Notes: generated by a model from the letters alone, not told the origin. Shown: positions 1-10,563, counted from the stretch's first letter. The stretch is DNA of 64,000 bases from Siphonodentalium dalli (GCA_032622095.1 CP136061.1:132998087-133062086); one strand, 5' to 3'. Numbers and translations are program-made.

Positions 1-480
1 CACTTCAGATCTCTTTTTGGGACCAATCAGGTTTTCTATTTTGAAGAAGCCTGGTCTAGCTGCCTGGTCTACTATTAACCAGCTTTGTCTAACTTGCCTC
101 AATATTTCACAACGAAGACACTTCACAACCCAACAAAAATTAAGGAATGAAGCTAAGTAAAATTTAGGTTCATCACCCTCTCATCCATGGTGATCAAAAT
201 ATATAAGGACATGTACATGTACCAATATTGGTTATACAACTGTAGGAAATCCCTCCATTTATCAAAATAGTGAAAATCCTTAAAAACTAGAAGCCAGACT
301 GTCTGTAATGAGTTGTAATATCATGAAAGAAAAACTAGAACAATAACTTGATGTAAACATATTTTATTCCAATCAATAATAACATATTTAAACATTGACA
401 AATATTTTACATTATAAGACAGAATAATATTTATCACATAATTTGGCCATAAAAGCAGTTTCATAATTATCGGTAATAGA
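1..480. other. AT-rich stretch without recognised gene
   Basis: No long reading frame, splice-bounded exon or RNA gene is visible. The second half is low-complexity A/T sequence. Nothing here could be assigned. Confidence 0.5.
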
Positions 481-609
481 CACGTTTAATATCAGCGCGT
501 GCGATGACGTCACGGCGTTCTTCAAATAACTTGCGATCGCTGTAGTTTATGATTGTTGTTTTCGATGAATATTTCGCGTTGCTTCGGGTTTATTTGATCA
601 TGTGATAAA

Positions 610-742
610 AGGTATCTCACACTCGTCCTATTTTATACGTAATTATCAACCTCGTCCTCTAAATTCTATTTGAACCTCGGCTCAAATCGAATTTAGTGAA
701 CTCGGTTGATAAATTCCGTATAAAATAGAAACTCATGTGAAA
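610..742. repeat. ~130-bp imperfect palindrome
   Basis: The left arm (cacactcgtcctattttata, then atcaacctcg) is repeated in inverse orientation on the right (ctcggttgat, then tataaaatagaaactcatgtg). The two arms fold over almost the whole length around the centre cctcggctcaaatcga. It looks like a foldback MITE. A consensus CRE-type octamer TGACGTCA lies upstream at 505-512. Confidence 0.6.
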
Positions 743-956
743 TCCTCTATATATATAATGGGATGATTGGAAAGGGGATTAAACAACAAGCCCAAGGGCT
801 TTTATTAAGTTTGCTCCCCTTTTGTTACGCGCCCGCTCTTCATTAAGTGTAGAGGGGGTCAGACGGGAAGGAATGAAGCTATCATAATTATAGTATAATG
901 TTGTTGTCGTGAGAAGCAATGAGATATATTGTGAAGGAGAAAGAAATAGAGAGGAC

Positions 957-1108
957 GAGAGAGAGAGAGAGAGAGATAGAGGTAAAGGGGATGAGATGCT
1001 GGGAGAGGGGGTAGTGTTGAGGAGTGTTCAATAATTGAGTTGAGTTTTTGCGTAATAATAATAATAATGATGCTCGTCTGTACTATTATTTGTGTGTCAG
1101 GCGCCATG

Positions 1109-1139
<31 letters not shown>
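957..1139. repeat. Microsatellites: (GA)n, (ATA)n and a 28-G run
   Basis: A GA-rich tract lies at about 957-976, (AAT)n at about 1050-1068, and an uninterrupted run of 28 G at 1112-1139. The minus-strand reading frame over this stretch is an artefact giving polyproline. Confidence 0.85.
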
Positions 1140-1268
1140 TCAAGCGCAGTTATTAATATGTTGCATTGGTCAGTAAGTAATTAGACATGTATAGCTGGGA
1201 ATAATATCACACGGTCGCTTAACTCGACCAGAATCAAAAGCAATTCATTGTCCGTACAGGTGATAGAA

Positions 1269-2630
1269 TCATGGAAATCTTTTTGTTCTCATGATATAGG
1301 TCTGAACTGCATTAAATATTTGTTTATTTTCGCGAAGGCTAAGCTCCCTTGATCCCCGCAATAGAGTGTTTTCAGATAGGGCAACATTGGGTAGGGAGTC
1401 GTATAGTTCTCTTTTGGGCTCTTGATAGAAAGTACATTCAAAGAGATAGTGGTAAGTTGTCTCAAGTTCCCCACATAAACAGAAGGGGAAATATTTTACA
1501 TGATTATCTGTCAGGTCACCACTCAGGTGGTCATAGTTAATATTCGAGGGGAATCTTATATGTTCAAATCTGAAGTTATATCTGGAATTATTTGCCTGGA
1601 TTGGTCGTACATAGTTTCTTAAGATTGATGGGGCAGTTCCGCGTATCATTTAAAAAAATTGGCATAGTTTGTGTTTTCTACGACGTGAGGAGAGGAGTTC
1701 CCAGCCAGTTTCTGATAAAAGACGCGCGTTACTCATACTGATGGTTGCACCTGTTACTATTCGGGCCATTTCATACTGAACCTTTTCAATGTCATCACTA
1801 AGATAATCAGGGCAGTTATCCCAAACAGGGGAGGCATATTCCAGTATTGGTCGGATAAATGTATAATGTATTTATTCAAGCGTTACTCTGCTTAGCCTGT
1901 ATCTGTGTTTACGTACTAAATTTACTCGACTCCATGCTTTGTCAAGCATAGATCTGATGTGGATACCCCATGATCCCATGTTGTCGAAAGTAAGTCCCAG
2001 ATGTTTATGGCTGTCAACCCCAACAATTGTCGTGGTTCCCATGGTCAGTTGTGGATGATATACTGGTGTTTCTTTCCTGGAGATTAAGAGAGCTTCCGTT
2101 TTCAGGGGATTGAATTTTACAAGCCATTCTGATGCCCAACACATGAGAGTTTCGAGGTCATCGTTGATTAGTTTTGCGACCATGGTGGGTCTTCGATAGT
2201 AAGAAATAGAGAAGTGTCATCAGCAAATAGACGAATGTTGCACCGTATATTTTCGGTTATATCATTAATATAAATTAAAAACAGAAGTGGGCCTAGTACG
2301 GAGCCTTGCGGCACACCTGCTGTTACATCTTGTAGTTCCGAGTGTGTGCTGTCTATGACAACCTGCTGTTGTCTACATTCTAGATACGATTTCATCAAGT
2401 TATACAAGTTTCCTCTTATACCAATTTTTGTCAGTTTGTTCAAGAGGCCACGGTGCCAGACTTTATCGAATGCTTTACTTATGTCACAGAATATACACAA
2501 TAACTTCCATGTTTATCACTGCTTTACTCTAATGTTCCTGGTGATTCAGCACAATTTCTTATATAATTTTGTTCATCGTTGGTTCAGCTGACACATGGAA
2601 TCTCTGAAACCATTTTTCAATAGATGTTAT
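1269..2630 (-). pseudogene. Broken non-LTR retrotransposon (LINE) reverse transcriptase
   Basis: Read on the minus strand, this is the C-terminal two thirds of a LINE ORF2 of the Jockey/CR1 type. In order there are DISKAFDKVWH (palm motif A, about 2490-2460), GVPQGSVLGPLLF (fingers/palm motif), FADDTSLF (catalytic F-A-D-D, about 2230), a KTEALLIS stretch (about 2095), the PILEYASPVWDN motif (about 1840) and a C-terminal CLCGELETTYHYLFEC Cys/His element (about 1470). The frame shifts between 2200 and 2165, the region 1869-1650 is in a further frame, and a stop precedes the last segment at about 1650. The N-terminal side beyond 2510 is degraded, and no endonuclease domain is seen. The element is dead and 5'-truncated. 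The clade is uncertain. Confidence 0.9.
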
Positions 2631-2657
2631 ATATGTTGAGGATAAATCCCTTTCTTA

Positions 2658-3120
2658 TAGGTACTCAATCCGATCAGACGCTCCTAAATGACTATTTCTT
2701 TGGCTTCTGGGGTAAAAAATATTTGATTCGAGTCGAGGAACCTACCCATCAACGCTCAGAGTGATCAGATATCAATTTTTGAAGTTTGTTATTTCTATTG
2801 TTTGTGGCCCAGAAACATGCCATCAAAATGATGGTCTCGGTCAAAATTGCAGATGAAGATGGATAACTCTTAAGATCAAGCGGTTATTATTACCACTTGA
2901 TTTTAGAGTTATCCATCTTCATCCTCAATTTGTTCGATTGACCGCATGTTTCTGGGCAAATTATCAGTACACATCTCGAGAAATAACAAACTTCAAAAAT
3001 CAATATCTGATCACTCTGAGCTTTGATGGGTAGGTTCCTCAACTCGAATCAAATTTTGTTTACCCCCGAAGCCAAAGAAATAGTAATTTAGGAGCATCTG
3101 ATCAGATTGAGTACCTTTTA
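2658..3120. mobile_element. Family G palindromic element (copy 1)
   Basis: A ~460-bp palindrome starts ggtactcaatccgatcagac and ends with the inverse, gatcagattgagtacc. The arms meet near 2885-2900 around attattacc. Conserved inner blocks are tttggcttc..ggggtaaa, cagagtgatcagatat and agttatccatcttcatc. Other copies lie at 14925-15154, 25027-25425 and 27843-28235. It is non-coding and probably a foldback MITE; the target duplication is not clear. Confidence 0.75.
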
Positions 3121-3280
3121 TATATATAGATCTCTTTTCTTCAAATTTTAAAGGTTTTTGCACACTGGACCAACTCCCAGAGGTTGTCGATCAGTTGGTC
3201 TACTCAAGTCTGGCGTTGTCTTTGTAGAAGATGATATGGAATTTGACCTGGCTCTCGTCAACATTTTCAATTGAGATATG

Positions 3281-3635
3281 TTAACCCATTCATGATGGGT
3301 GCTCCACTGGTACAGCATTAAAGATCCTGTGCCAGTGCATTATCTTATATATACAACAATGTATTCTCTTATATATTCTATGACTGGAGTTTCCTGAAAT
3401 TTGGCGAAAAACCATGTGTCAATGGATTCTCTTATATATGTGAGTCTCCCTTAGGGAGCCTCGCATATATAAGAGAATACATTGGCCTAACAATATTTAC
3501 TTTGACCTTGTAAGCCAGTGCATTCTCTTGTATATGCGAGGCTCCCAAAGGGAGACCTGCCTATTTAAGAGAATACACTGGCACAGGATATTTAATGCTA
3601 CACCAGCATGCACCACTCCCTTCATGAAGGGTTAA
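3281..3635. mobile_element. Family C piggyBac-like MITE (copy 1)
   Basis: TTAA-CCCATTCATGATGGG at the left and CCTTCATGAAGGG-TTAA at the right give inverted ends with TTAA at both borders, as in piggyBac elements. Inside are two hairpins of the form ccagtgcattctcttatata..gcgaggctccc / gggagcctcgcatatataagagaatgcactgg, in opposite order around a tttgaccttgtaagcc spacer. The left hairpin is partly deleted. No transposase. Confidence 0.8.
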
Positions 3636-3715
3636 TGATGATTTGAGTTTTTATAATTTATATTGACGCCACATGGTGTCAATTGAAATGATCTTGAATC
3701 AGTGCAATGAATGAG

Positions 3716-3824
3716 CATGCCTGGAAATAGTGTGTCTGACATTAGCAGAATGGAGTCCCCAGAGGGTGTAGTGAATTTAGTGATGCTACCTTGTACTATG
3801 TCAGACACACTATTTCCAGGCTTG
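3716..3824. mobile_element. Solo-hairpin family D hAT-like MITE, 109 bp
   Basis: Inverted ends catgcctggaaatagtgtgt / acacactatttccaggcttg flank a single residual hairpin (gcagaatggagtccccagag...gaatttagtgatgctacc). It is bounded by a perfect 8-bp target duplication TGAATGAG at 3708-3715 and 3825-3832, the size made by hAT transposases. Confidence 0.85.
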
Positions 3825-4273
3825 TGAATGAGCATTAAGAATATACTGATCTATTAAAAGGGACAACATGTTACGGAAATGACAATTACGATTTCCTCAT
3901 AAAAATCGAATGAATGAAAATCGTCCTCAAACAACTTGTGACCCAGCCTTGATGTCTCCATGCCTCACCGAGTCTATCTCCTCCTCATTGTCTCCCTTGA
4001 CAGAGACATGATTTATCACCGAAATATAATGATTACCTGCTCATGTGCCACAGCTTGATTTCAACTCTTCTCCATTTTATGGAAACTTATTGACCTTGTA
4101 AGAAGGTACTGTAGTACTAAAGGTTTTTCAGTGCTTTGGGTTATTTACAATTCAGCAGAGTGGAGGTTTTTTTTTATTTCAAGATTTTCAGGGTTTTATC
4201 TGATTTTTCGAAACAGAGTTAACCCCATGATTAATTATGAGTTGAGTGGCATTTTTTTAGTCTTAATTACTTA

Positions 4274-4419
4274 ATAAATATGATTGTTGCCATTCATCGG
4301 AAAGCTCTCACTGAGAGCTTTCCAATGAATGGCAACAAGCCATAATTCCGACTAAATTCTGAAAAATTACCCATAATTCTGCTGTGGTTAAGGAGTCAAT
4401 TATTTAGGGCATTACTGTA
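4274..4419. mobile_element. Family A pogo-like palindrome (right arm and centre)
   Basis: The centre (gccattcatcggaaagctct / agagctttccaatgaatggc) and the full right arm to gggcattactgTA are present. The outer left arm is diverged or replaced. Confidence 0.75.
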
Positions 4420-4595
4420 CTTCTAATTTCAAGTATCAGTCACTTTTATATCTACCACCAACACTTTTTGTGAACAGATAAATATAATCCATCTTTATTG
4501 ATATGTGAGAACATCTGGTGATCACATCCATCATTTCACCATTAGTAGCTGATAGTGCCTGAAGTTTGAAGCCAGTTGATCGAAACCTTGCTAAA

Positions 4596-4935
4596 TACAG
4601 TAATGCTCGGGGAGAGCTTTCCGATGAACGGCAACACGCCATATTTCTGACTAAATCCTGAAGAGTTACCCATAATTCTGCTGTGTTTAACCCTTTGAGT
4701 GCCAGGTCGATTTTTGTATCAACCCATATACCCTGTGCCAATGCATTCTCTTATATATGCGAGGCGACCTATATATAAGAGAATGCATTGGCCTAACATT
4801 TTTTTTTTTTTTTTACAATTTTTTACAATTTTAATAATTTATTCTTATATTCTTTAACAGACTTATTTTGTAGGTTTAGGGCCGATGAGATCAGCCCCTG
4901 GCACTCAAAGGGTTAAGGAGTCGATTACTTTTAAT
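4596..4935. mobile_element. Family A element with deleted left arm, host of a family B insertion
   Basis: It begins TACAGTAATGCTCG and then jumps directly to the inner right arm (gggagagctttccgatg). The right arm runs to attctgctgtg, is interrupted by a complete family B element (4687-4916) exactly at the TTAA of ctgtggTTAAggagtcg, and resumes with ggagtcgattact before ending early. Confidence 0.8.
4687..4916. mobile_element. Family B piggyBac-like MITE nested in family A
   Basis: The ends are TTAA-CCCTTTGAGTGCCAGGTC and CTGGCACTCAAAGGG-TTAA. Inside is a shortened cassette hairpin (ccaatgcattctcttatatatgcgag and inverse), a poly-T stretch, and ttttaataatttattcttat. The site in the surrounding family A copy shows the TTAA duplication directly. 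Confidence 0.85.
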
Positions 4936-4992
4936 TTGAGACTATAGATACTTCCCAGAAGATGAGACTTAAACAGAATGAGGTGATACTAG

Positions 4993-5094
4993 CCTTCTGA
5001 TGAATGGCAACAAGCCATATTTTCGACTAAATCCTGAAAAATTACCCATAATTCTGCTGTGGTTAAGGAGTCGATTATTTATGGTATTACTGTA
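4993..5094. mobile_element. Family A right-arm fragment
   Basis: Runs from ccttctgatgaatggcaaca through gactaaatcctgaaaaatta to tggtattactgTA. The left arm is missing. Confidence 0.7.
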
Positions 5095-6149
5095 TATGAG
5101 GATATTTCCATGGTATAATCCTCTCATATAGATATCCCTATACAACAAAAACACCAATCACATGAGGTCAAAATAGAATTGTATGTGCATTTAACTATTT
5201 GAAGAAGAAAACCTTGAATAACTTCCGGCTTGCATTCACAAAAGTGGCCAAAACATACAGTCAATACCCCAATAGCTGGAATTCCTCCGATAACAGCATG
5301 GAGAAAAGGGGAAGTGGGTCTGAATGGATCAGTAAAAAATTGCAGATCAAAAGTGCACACCATGCTATGAGACATGCATTTTGGGTAAATGACGATTATC
5401 CCCCCTTCCTGCACTGGAGCAGACTTTCTTGTTCTAGCTGTCGCTCCATTTGTGATGTTTAATCCCTACGGTGTTTTGTGGTGTTTACCTGTAAACACGT
5501 TTGTTTGTATGCGGCAGTTGTTTAGTATAAATGGCCACTATTGTGCTAATGACTGGCAGACTTGGTCCCTGATTGCGTCAAGAGACAGCTGGCGAAAACA
5601 GCATTTTAATGACTCTTATATATTATTATTATTCTTGTCTTTTCTAATGAAATATATTTGCTGTGGAGTGACAATATATTTACATAAATGTCCTCATCAT
5701 TAGATATAAATGCATTTATAACTTGGATAACTTTTTTTTCTCAAAAAAAGAAATTCTATATCGGATAATAGATGGCTAAGCGCTCTTCATGTGAAAATTT
5801 ATCTTGAAATGTGAAAATAATCTATGGGAGGACATATCTTAATAGACTAGTTGTTCCATATACTCATATTCATTGGAAATTACAGACCTGTACCCTACCA
5901 TACATGCTTGTTATTATATCGTGCATTTGGACTTTAAGTCGTGGTGTTTTTAGAGGACTATTTTTCTAGATGAGTGGTTCATGGATCATATGGAATTCTT
6001 TGAAGTGTGAATAAGTAACTGTATATATTCAGGAACTGTTTTAAAATGCATATCAAGGACTTATTGAGTTGTTCATCTCGAATCATTCACAGAGAGGCTT
6101 TGGTGCTGAAAGCACCAAATTTCTTTAATTGCTTCACTAAGGTAGGCCT
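5095..6149. other. No recognised gene; small open frames on both strands
   Basis: Overlapping open frames occur at 5199-5462 (+) and 5124-5414 (-). The minus frame contains one hydrophobic stretch (AVIGGIPAIGVLTVCFGHF) that could be a membrane segment, but it has no splice-site support, no partner exon and no family I recognise. I do not call a gene. Confidence 0.4.
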
Positions 6150-6327
6150 TAAAGTAATGCCATAAATAATCGATTCCTTAACCACAACAGAATTATGGGT
6201 AATTTTTCAGGATTTAGTCTGAGAGCTTTCTGATGAATGGCAACAAGCCATTTTTCTGACTAAATCCTGGAAAATTACCTCAAATTCTGCTGTGGTTGAA
6301 GAGTCGATTATTTAGGGCATTACTATA
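6150..6327. mobile_element. Family A palindrome with short centre
   Basis: aaagtaatgccataaataat at the left and atttagggcattactaTA at the right. The centre is shortened to ggatttagtctgagagctttctgatgaatgg, so the inner left arm is lost. Confidence 0.8.
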
Positions 6328-6914
6328 CATGGAGTATTTTAATTTTGTTCTCAATATCAAAATTTTGGGGTCGGGCCAAGTTATTATTAAAAAAAAAGGC
6401 CTGACCAAGCTTTGAAATAATTTAGCTAGTCTAACCTACGACAGGCTCATTACAATTTTCAGCCTGTCAGTTCATACCCACCTGTCAACAAAATGTCACA
6501 ATTAATACCTAATGTGATAGAAAGTGTCATTATTCTTCAAAGAAACTTAACACATTCCTGTATACCACAAAACTGAGTCATTGATGAATTCAATGGCCAT
6601 TAGCATAATAAAGCCTAACATTGTACATTCCTATATTCTCATATGACTTCAGATCCCGAGATTAATCTTAAATGATACCAACTTCCCATATATTATGGCT
6701 GCTTTTTTGGCATTTCTGTGATTGGTCATCGACTTCATTAGGATAGGTCACAACAGCATTTTGTTTGCGAAATAGATGCAGTGATTAAATTACGACAAGT
6801 TTAAGAATTACATATCTCCAAATAAAAATTGTGAATGTGGGCATCCATATGTGGACGCTTATCATTTCTTTTTCCCATGTCCACTCTATACTGATACAAG
6901 GATTGCTATGTGGC
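6328..6914. other. No feature recognised
   Basis: AT-rich intergenic or intronic sequence with no coding signal and no match to the repeat families seen elsewhere in the window. Confidence 0.4.
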
Positions 6915-7155
6915 TTAACCCTTTGAGTGCTAGGGGGCGATCTCATCGGCCCTAAACCTACAAAATAAGTCTGTTAAAGAATATAAGAATAAATTATTAA
7001 AATTGTAAAAAATTGTAAAAAAAAAAAAAAGGTAGGCCAATGCATTCTCTTATATATGCGAGGCGACCTATGGTCGACTCGCATATATAAGAGAATGCAT
7101 TGGCACAGGGTATATGGGTTGATACAAAAATCGGACCTGGCACTCAAAGCGTTAA
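6915..7155. mobile_element. Family B piggyBac-like MITE (copy 2, opposite orientation)
   Basis: TTAA-CCCTTTGAGTGCTAGG at the left and CCTGGCACTCAAAGCG-TTAA at the right. Read in this orientation, the cattcttatattcttta core comes first (in inverse) and the cassette hairpin with gaggcgaccta/tggtcgactc follows at about 7037-7107. Confidence 0.85.
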
Positions 7156-7861
7156 ATTATCATACCTTAACATTGCAGTAATGTTTGTTGAGGACCTTCT
7201 TATTGGCATTCCATATGTTCCACAATTGAAACAAACAGCCGATTGTCTGAAACTGTTCAGTCCTTCATTTCAGTCTCTTTTCATTTCGCACAATGAAATA
7301 ATCAGCCACCGCACATGATACCTGAGACCTCAGCCAACTAAACTGGAACAAATAAAACCTTTTCTTTTTCTTTTCCCTCTTCTAAATTTACAGCGCAACA
7401 ACATTTCAGTAGGTTCCAACCTGTCAATGACCTTGCATGACAGCTAGGCCAGTTATTTCAAGGCTTGCCACTTACATATTTGTGGTCTGACCAACCACGA
7501 AGTCGCTTAAATGGTATGTAATATTAAAGGTTTGCTTGTCAGATTACTATCTGTCATGATGAATTTGGGTGGTTACCCAAAAAACATCTTAAACTCACCA
7601 AATGCAAAGGGTCAAAGCATGGGCCTGATCGCTCAGATGCTCAAAACCAAAATTGGATAATGAGTACGGATCTTTACTTTGATGTATGAACTGTCAACAT
7701 GCCCTTTGGTTTGTGGCAATGTTCCATGGTTTTTCGCAGGATATAACTATTATAATGGTTTTCATATTACATAATTACCTAATTAGTCGTGAAATTGTTG
7801 AAATGCAGAATAAAATCTCTAGTAATTTAGATTTAATAATAAGGTTGTGAGAGCATTATAG
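7156..7861. other. No feature recognised
   Basis: No exon-like or repeat-like structure could be assigned in this stretch. Confidence 0.4.
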
Positions 7862-7869
7862 CCTTCATA

Positions 7870-8336
7870 CAAGCCTGAATTTAGTGTGCCTGTCATTTGC
7901 AGAATGAGGTCCCCAGAGGGTGAATTTAGTGACGCTATCCCGCATAGTGGGCTAGCATCACTAAATTCACCCTCTGGGGACCTCATTCTGCATGGCCCCA
8001 TCTGCTATGGGAGACATAGACTCAGATTGAAGTTCCCAAATGGTGAATATTGTGATGTACACCCATTGGGAACCTTGATTATGCAATGTGTCTTCCCCCA
8101 ATTTGGGGATATAGAGAAACTAAAAAATTAATAGAATCTATGCGCTGATCTATGTGCAGAAGTTTGTATAGAAATTTTATAATAAAGAAACTTTGCAGAG
8201 AAGATGAGGCCTAAGCAGAATGAGGTCCCCAGAGGGTGAATTTGGTGATGCTAGGCCGCTATGCGGGAGAGCATCACTAAATTCACCCTCTGGGGACCTC
8301 ATTCTGCAAATGACAGGCACACTAAACGCAGACTTG
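7870..8336. mobile_element. Family D hAT-like element, full length with perfect target duplication
   Basis: A 467-bp element with ends caagcctgaatttagtgtgc and cactaaacgcagacttg and a perfect 8-bp target duplication CCTTCATA (7862-7869, 8337-8344). Near each end lies a ~90-bp hairpin (gcagaatgaggtccccagag..tgatgctatcccgc / gctagcatcactaaattcac..ctcattctgc). The core contains tatagagaaactaaa and ataaagaaactttgc. Open frames here are only translations of the hairpins. Confidence 0.9.
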
Positions 8337-8537
8337 CCTTCATACTTCTCCTTTGCAATTTAAATCAGCTCCCTTCACTGAACAGAGCTTTATCAGTGAG
8401 TCACTGTTTGGGATACTTTTGCTAGCAAGTAATGTTCTTCTTGGTCATAATAATTTCTGAAGTTGTTAAAGGGACGTTAATTTTGGATAAGTATTGAATG
8501 GATAAGTATAGGAAGGCACATGAGAGAGTAAGTTTAT

Positions 8538-8790
8538 ACTAACCCTATTTAACTAAATGGATTTTCCCACTCAGTCATTAAAGTATACCTTGGAATGGTC
8601 TATTATTCATCTGGAGGGATGTTCAAGAAATATCTGCAGACAACATACAATAGAAAGTGCAGAAGGAATCCTATTCATTGGTGGGAAAAGTTCAGATAAT
8701 AAGTTCAACAAACGATGGTCATTAAATTTATTATCTGAACATTATTTCCTTGGGATACCTACTCATCAATGAGTATTTAGTATATAAAGT
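8538..8790. mobile_element. Family F MITE (copy 1)
   Basis: Starts taaccctatttaactaaatg and ends catcaatgagtatttagtat. The inner inverted repeat is gttcagataataagttcaac(aaacg) / aatttattatctgaac. Better kept copies show TTAA-CCCTTT and AAAGGG-TTAA borders (29942-30189). Confidence 0.65.
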
Positions 8791-9051
8791 GTAAGTAAGC
8801 CTACTTACATAAACCAAGGACTGCCAATTAATCTTCCCCATCACCAGGGGGAGGTGGGTGGTATAGTGGGGCCTATAAGTAGGAGTTATCATGCTTTATA
8901 GATGATAAAGCCAATATAAATAAATTGCTGGATTTATATCCAAATTTAAATAAAAAAAATGGGGCAGGAGGGAGAATTTTCTTTTTTATATTTTATTCTC
9001 CTAATATAAAGGATCATGGTCAGTTCCAGATATTGAAGCAGTATCCTATCT

Positions 9052-9388
9052 TTAACCTCTTCGCTGCTAAATGACGTTATGACGTCATGTGCTGGGCTGT
9101 TGACGTTATTGGCATTTTCCAATGGGAAAATATAGCGGGAATGTCAAAAGAACCTTAAAAGTGACTCAGCTGAAAGGCTATTATTGTTCACAATCGTGGA
9201 ACATCATACACTGTTTGAAACGTCGAGATACAGTTATTCCGATGCACTAATCTCTGAGTTCCAGTTATGTATAATGGCCTACTTCTAGTGTGCTGAAGTA
9301 GGTCCGTAGTATCTACGGATCATATAGCACACGGCGTGCACTTTTACGTCCGTAATAGATACGGACGTCATAGCAGCGAAGAGGTTAA
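9052..9388. mobile_element. Family H piggyBac-like MITE, single copy
   Basis: A 337-bp element with TTAA-CCTCTTCGCTGCTA and TAGCAGCGAAGAGG-TTAA as perfect 14-bp inverted ends. It has subterminal gacgttatgacgtcatgtgc and, near the right end, the hairpin cgtccgtaatagatacggacg. Noticeably higher in CpG than its surroundings. No reading frame. Confidence 0.85.
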
Positions 9389-9545
9389 TAATACAAGTTG
9401 ATTTCAGATTGATTTTTGATTAAAATAGACTGATTAATGGGTCACCAAAAAATAATTTGATGGTTAAAGCATGAGAAAAAAGTTTACATCAAGATTTTCC
9501 AAATAAAATCGTATCGGGATGGGATGTAATTCTAGTAATTTTATA

Positions 9546-9641
9546 TACAGTAATGCTCTAAGTAATCGACTTCTTAACCACAGCAGAATTATGGGTAACT
9601 CTGCTGTGGTTAAGAAGTTGATTAATTAGAGCATTACAGTA
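9546..9641. mobile_element. Family A short palindrome
   Basis: TACAGTAATGCTCTAAGTAAT at the left and attagagcattacagTA at the right. The middle ~120 bp are deleted; the arms join at attatgggtaactctgctgtgg. Confidence 0.85.
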
Positions 9642-9718
9642 TATTGGCATATTAAATGGCAAGGAAATTCTTCAATATCATCAAAAGCAGAATTGTTACA
9701 ATGTCCTAAGAGCAAACT

Positions 9719-10548
9719 TTATCCACCCCAGTGGCTCAGTTGGTAAGGTGCATTGTGTATTAGCCTGTCATAAGCCATCCAGCACTGACACTTAAGCTGG
9801 CTCTATAAAATCTGAAAGGCACTGAACACTTTCGTATCCCGATGATTGCGGATTTGTGATCTAAGGGAGGGTAATCTGAGTCATGTATCTGGGAAAATTT
9901 GTCAGGTGCTTTCCAAGGATCCAAGTCTGCAAATAGTGTGCCTGTTATTTGCAGAAAGAGGTTCCCAAAGGGTGAATTTAGTGATGCTATCCCACATAGC
10001 AGGCTAGTATCACCAAACTAACTCTCTGGGAACCTCATTCTGCTTTAGGCCTGAACTGCTATATTGGAAGACCTAGGATCATTTCTGCAGTTTGAAGTTT
10101 CGCAGTTGAAGTTCGTCACCTTGATTATGCATTTTATCTTCTGCAAACTAGGGGATATAGAAACTTCCCAGAAGGGAAAAGGTATCTAAAAACAATGTTA
10201 ATTTGAGACTATAGATACTTCCCAAAAGATGAAGCCTAAATAAGCAGAAAAAGGTCTCCAGATGGTGAATTTGGTGATACTAGCCTGCCGTGCGGGATTG
10301 CATCACTAAATTAACCCACTGGGGACCTCATCCTGCAAATGACAGACACACTTTTTGCAGGCTTCCAGGGGTCGGTGGTTTCTATTTGCAGTACGTAGGG
10401 TGATTTCCCAGTAAAATTAACAACCTGCATGATATTTCCTCTACCTGTAAATCTGACAATTAATGTTGTGATATGGCCTGATGGCTGAAACGACGATAAA
10501 CTCCAAGAAACCTATAATCACACTGAAATGATAGCCTAATATGACCCT
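9719..10548 (+). mobile_element. tRNA-derived SINE split by a family D element
   Basis: The head ccagtggctcagttggtaagg looks like a tRNA D-arm with an RNA polymerase III A box (TGGCTCAGTTGG); the B box is degenerate. The body reads ctgagtcatgtatctgggaa, then is interrupted at 9922-10365 and resumes with caggggtcggtggtttctat. The tail reads ctgatggctgaaacgacgataaactccaag. An uninterrupted copy of the body is at 28563-28690. Probably a lophotrochozoan-type SINE; the family is not named. Confidence 0.65.
9922..10365. mobile_element. Family D hAT-like element inside the SINE
   Basis: Ends caagtctgcaaatagtgtgc and acacactttttgcaggctt, with two hairpins and the tcaccttgattatgcatttt core. The flanks caaggatc and caggggtc are an 8-bp target duplication with two transitions. 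The empty site at about 28610-28640 reads gcttaccaggggtcggtgg. Confidence 0.85.
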
Positions 10549-10563
10549 GATGTGCAGAAGTGC

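Noticed and set aside
859-1143. Minus-strand polyproline frame
   Set aside because: Produced by the 28-G run and the GA-rich microsatellite.
5124-5414. Membrane-protein-like minus-strand frame
   Set aside because: One hydrophobic stretch only; no splice sites, no recognised family and an equally open frame on the other strand.
9719-9790. A functional tRNA gene
   Set aside because: Only the A box region is tRNA-like; the B box and the acceptor stem pairing are not recognisable, and a SINE body follows.
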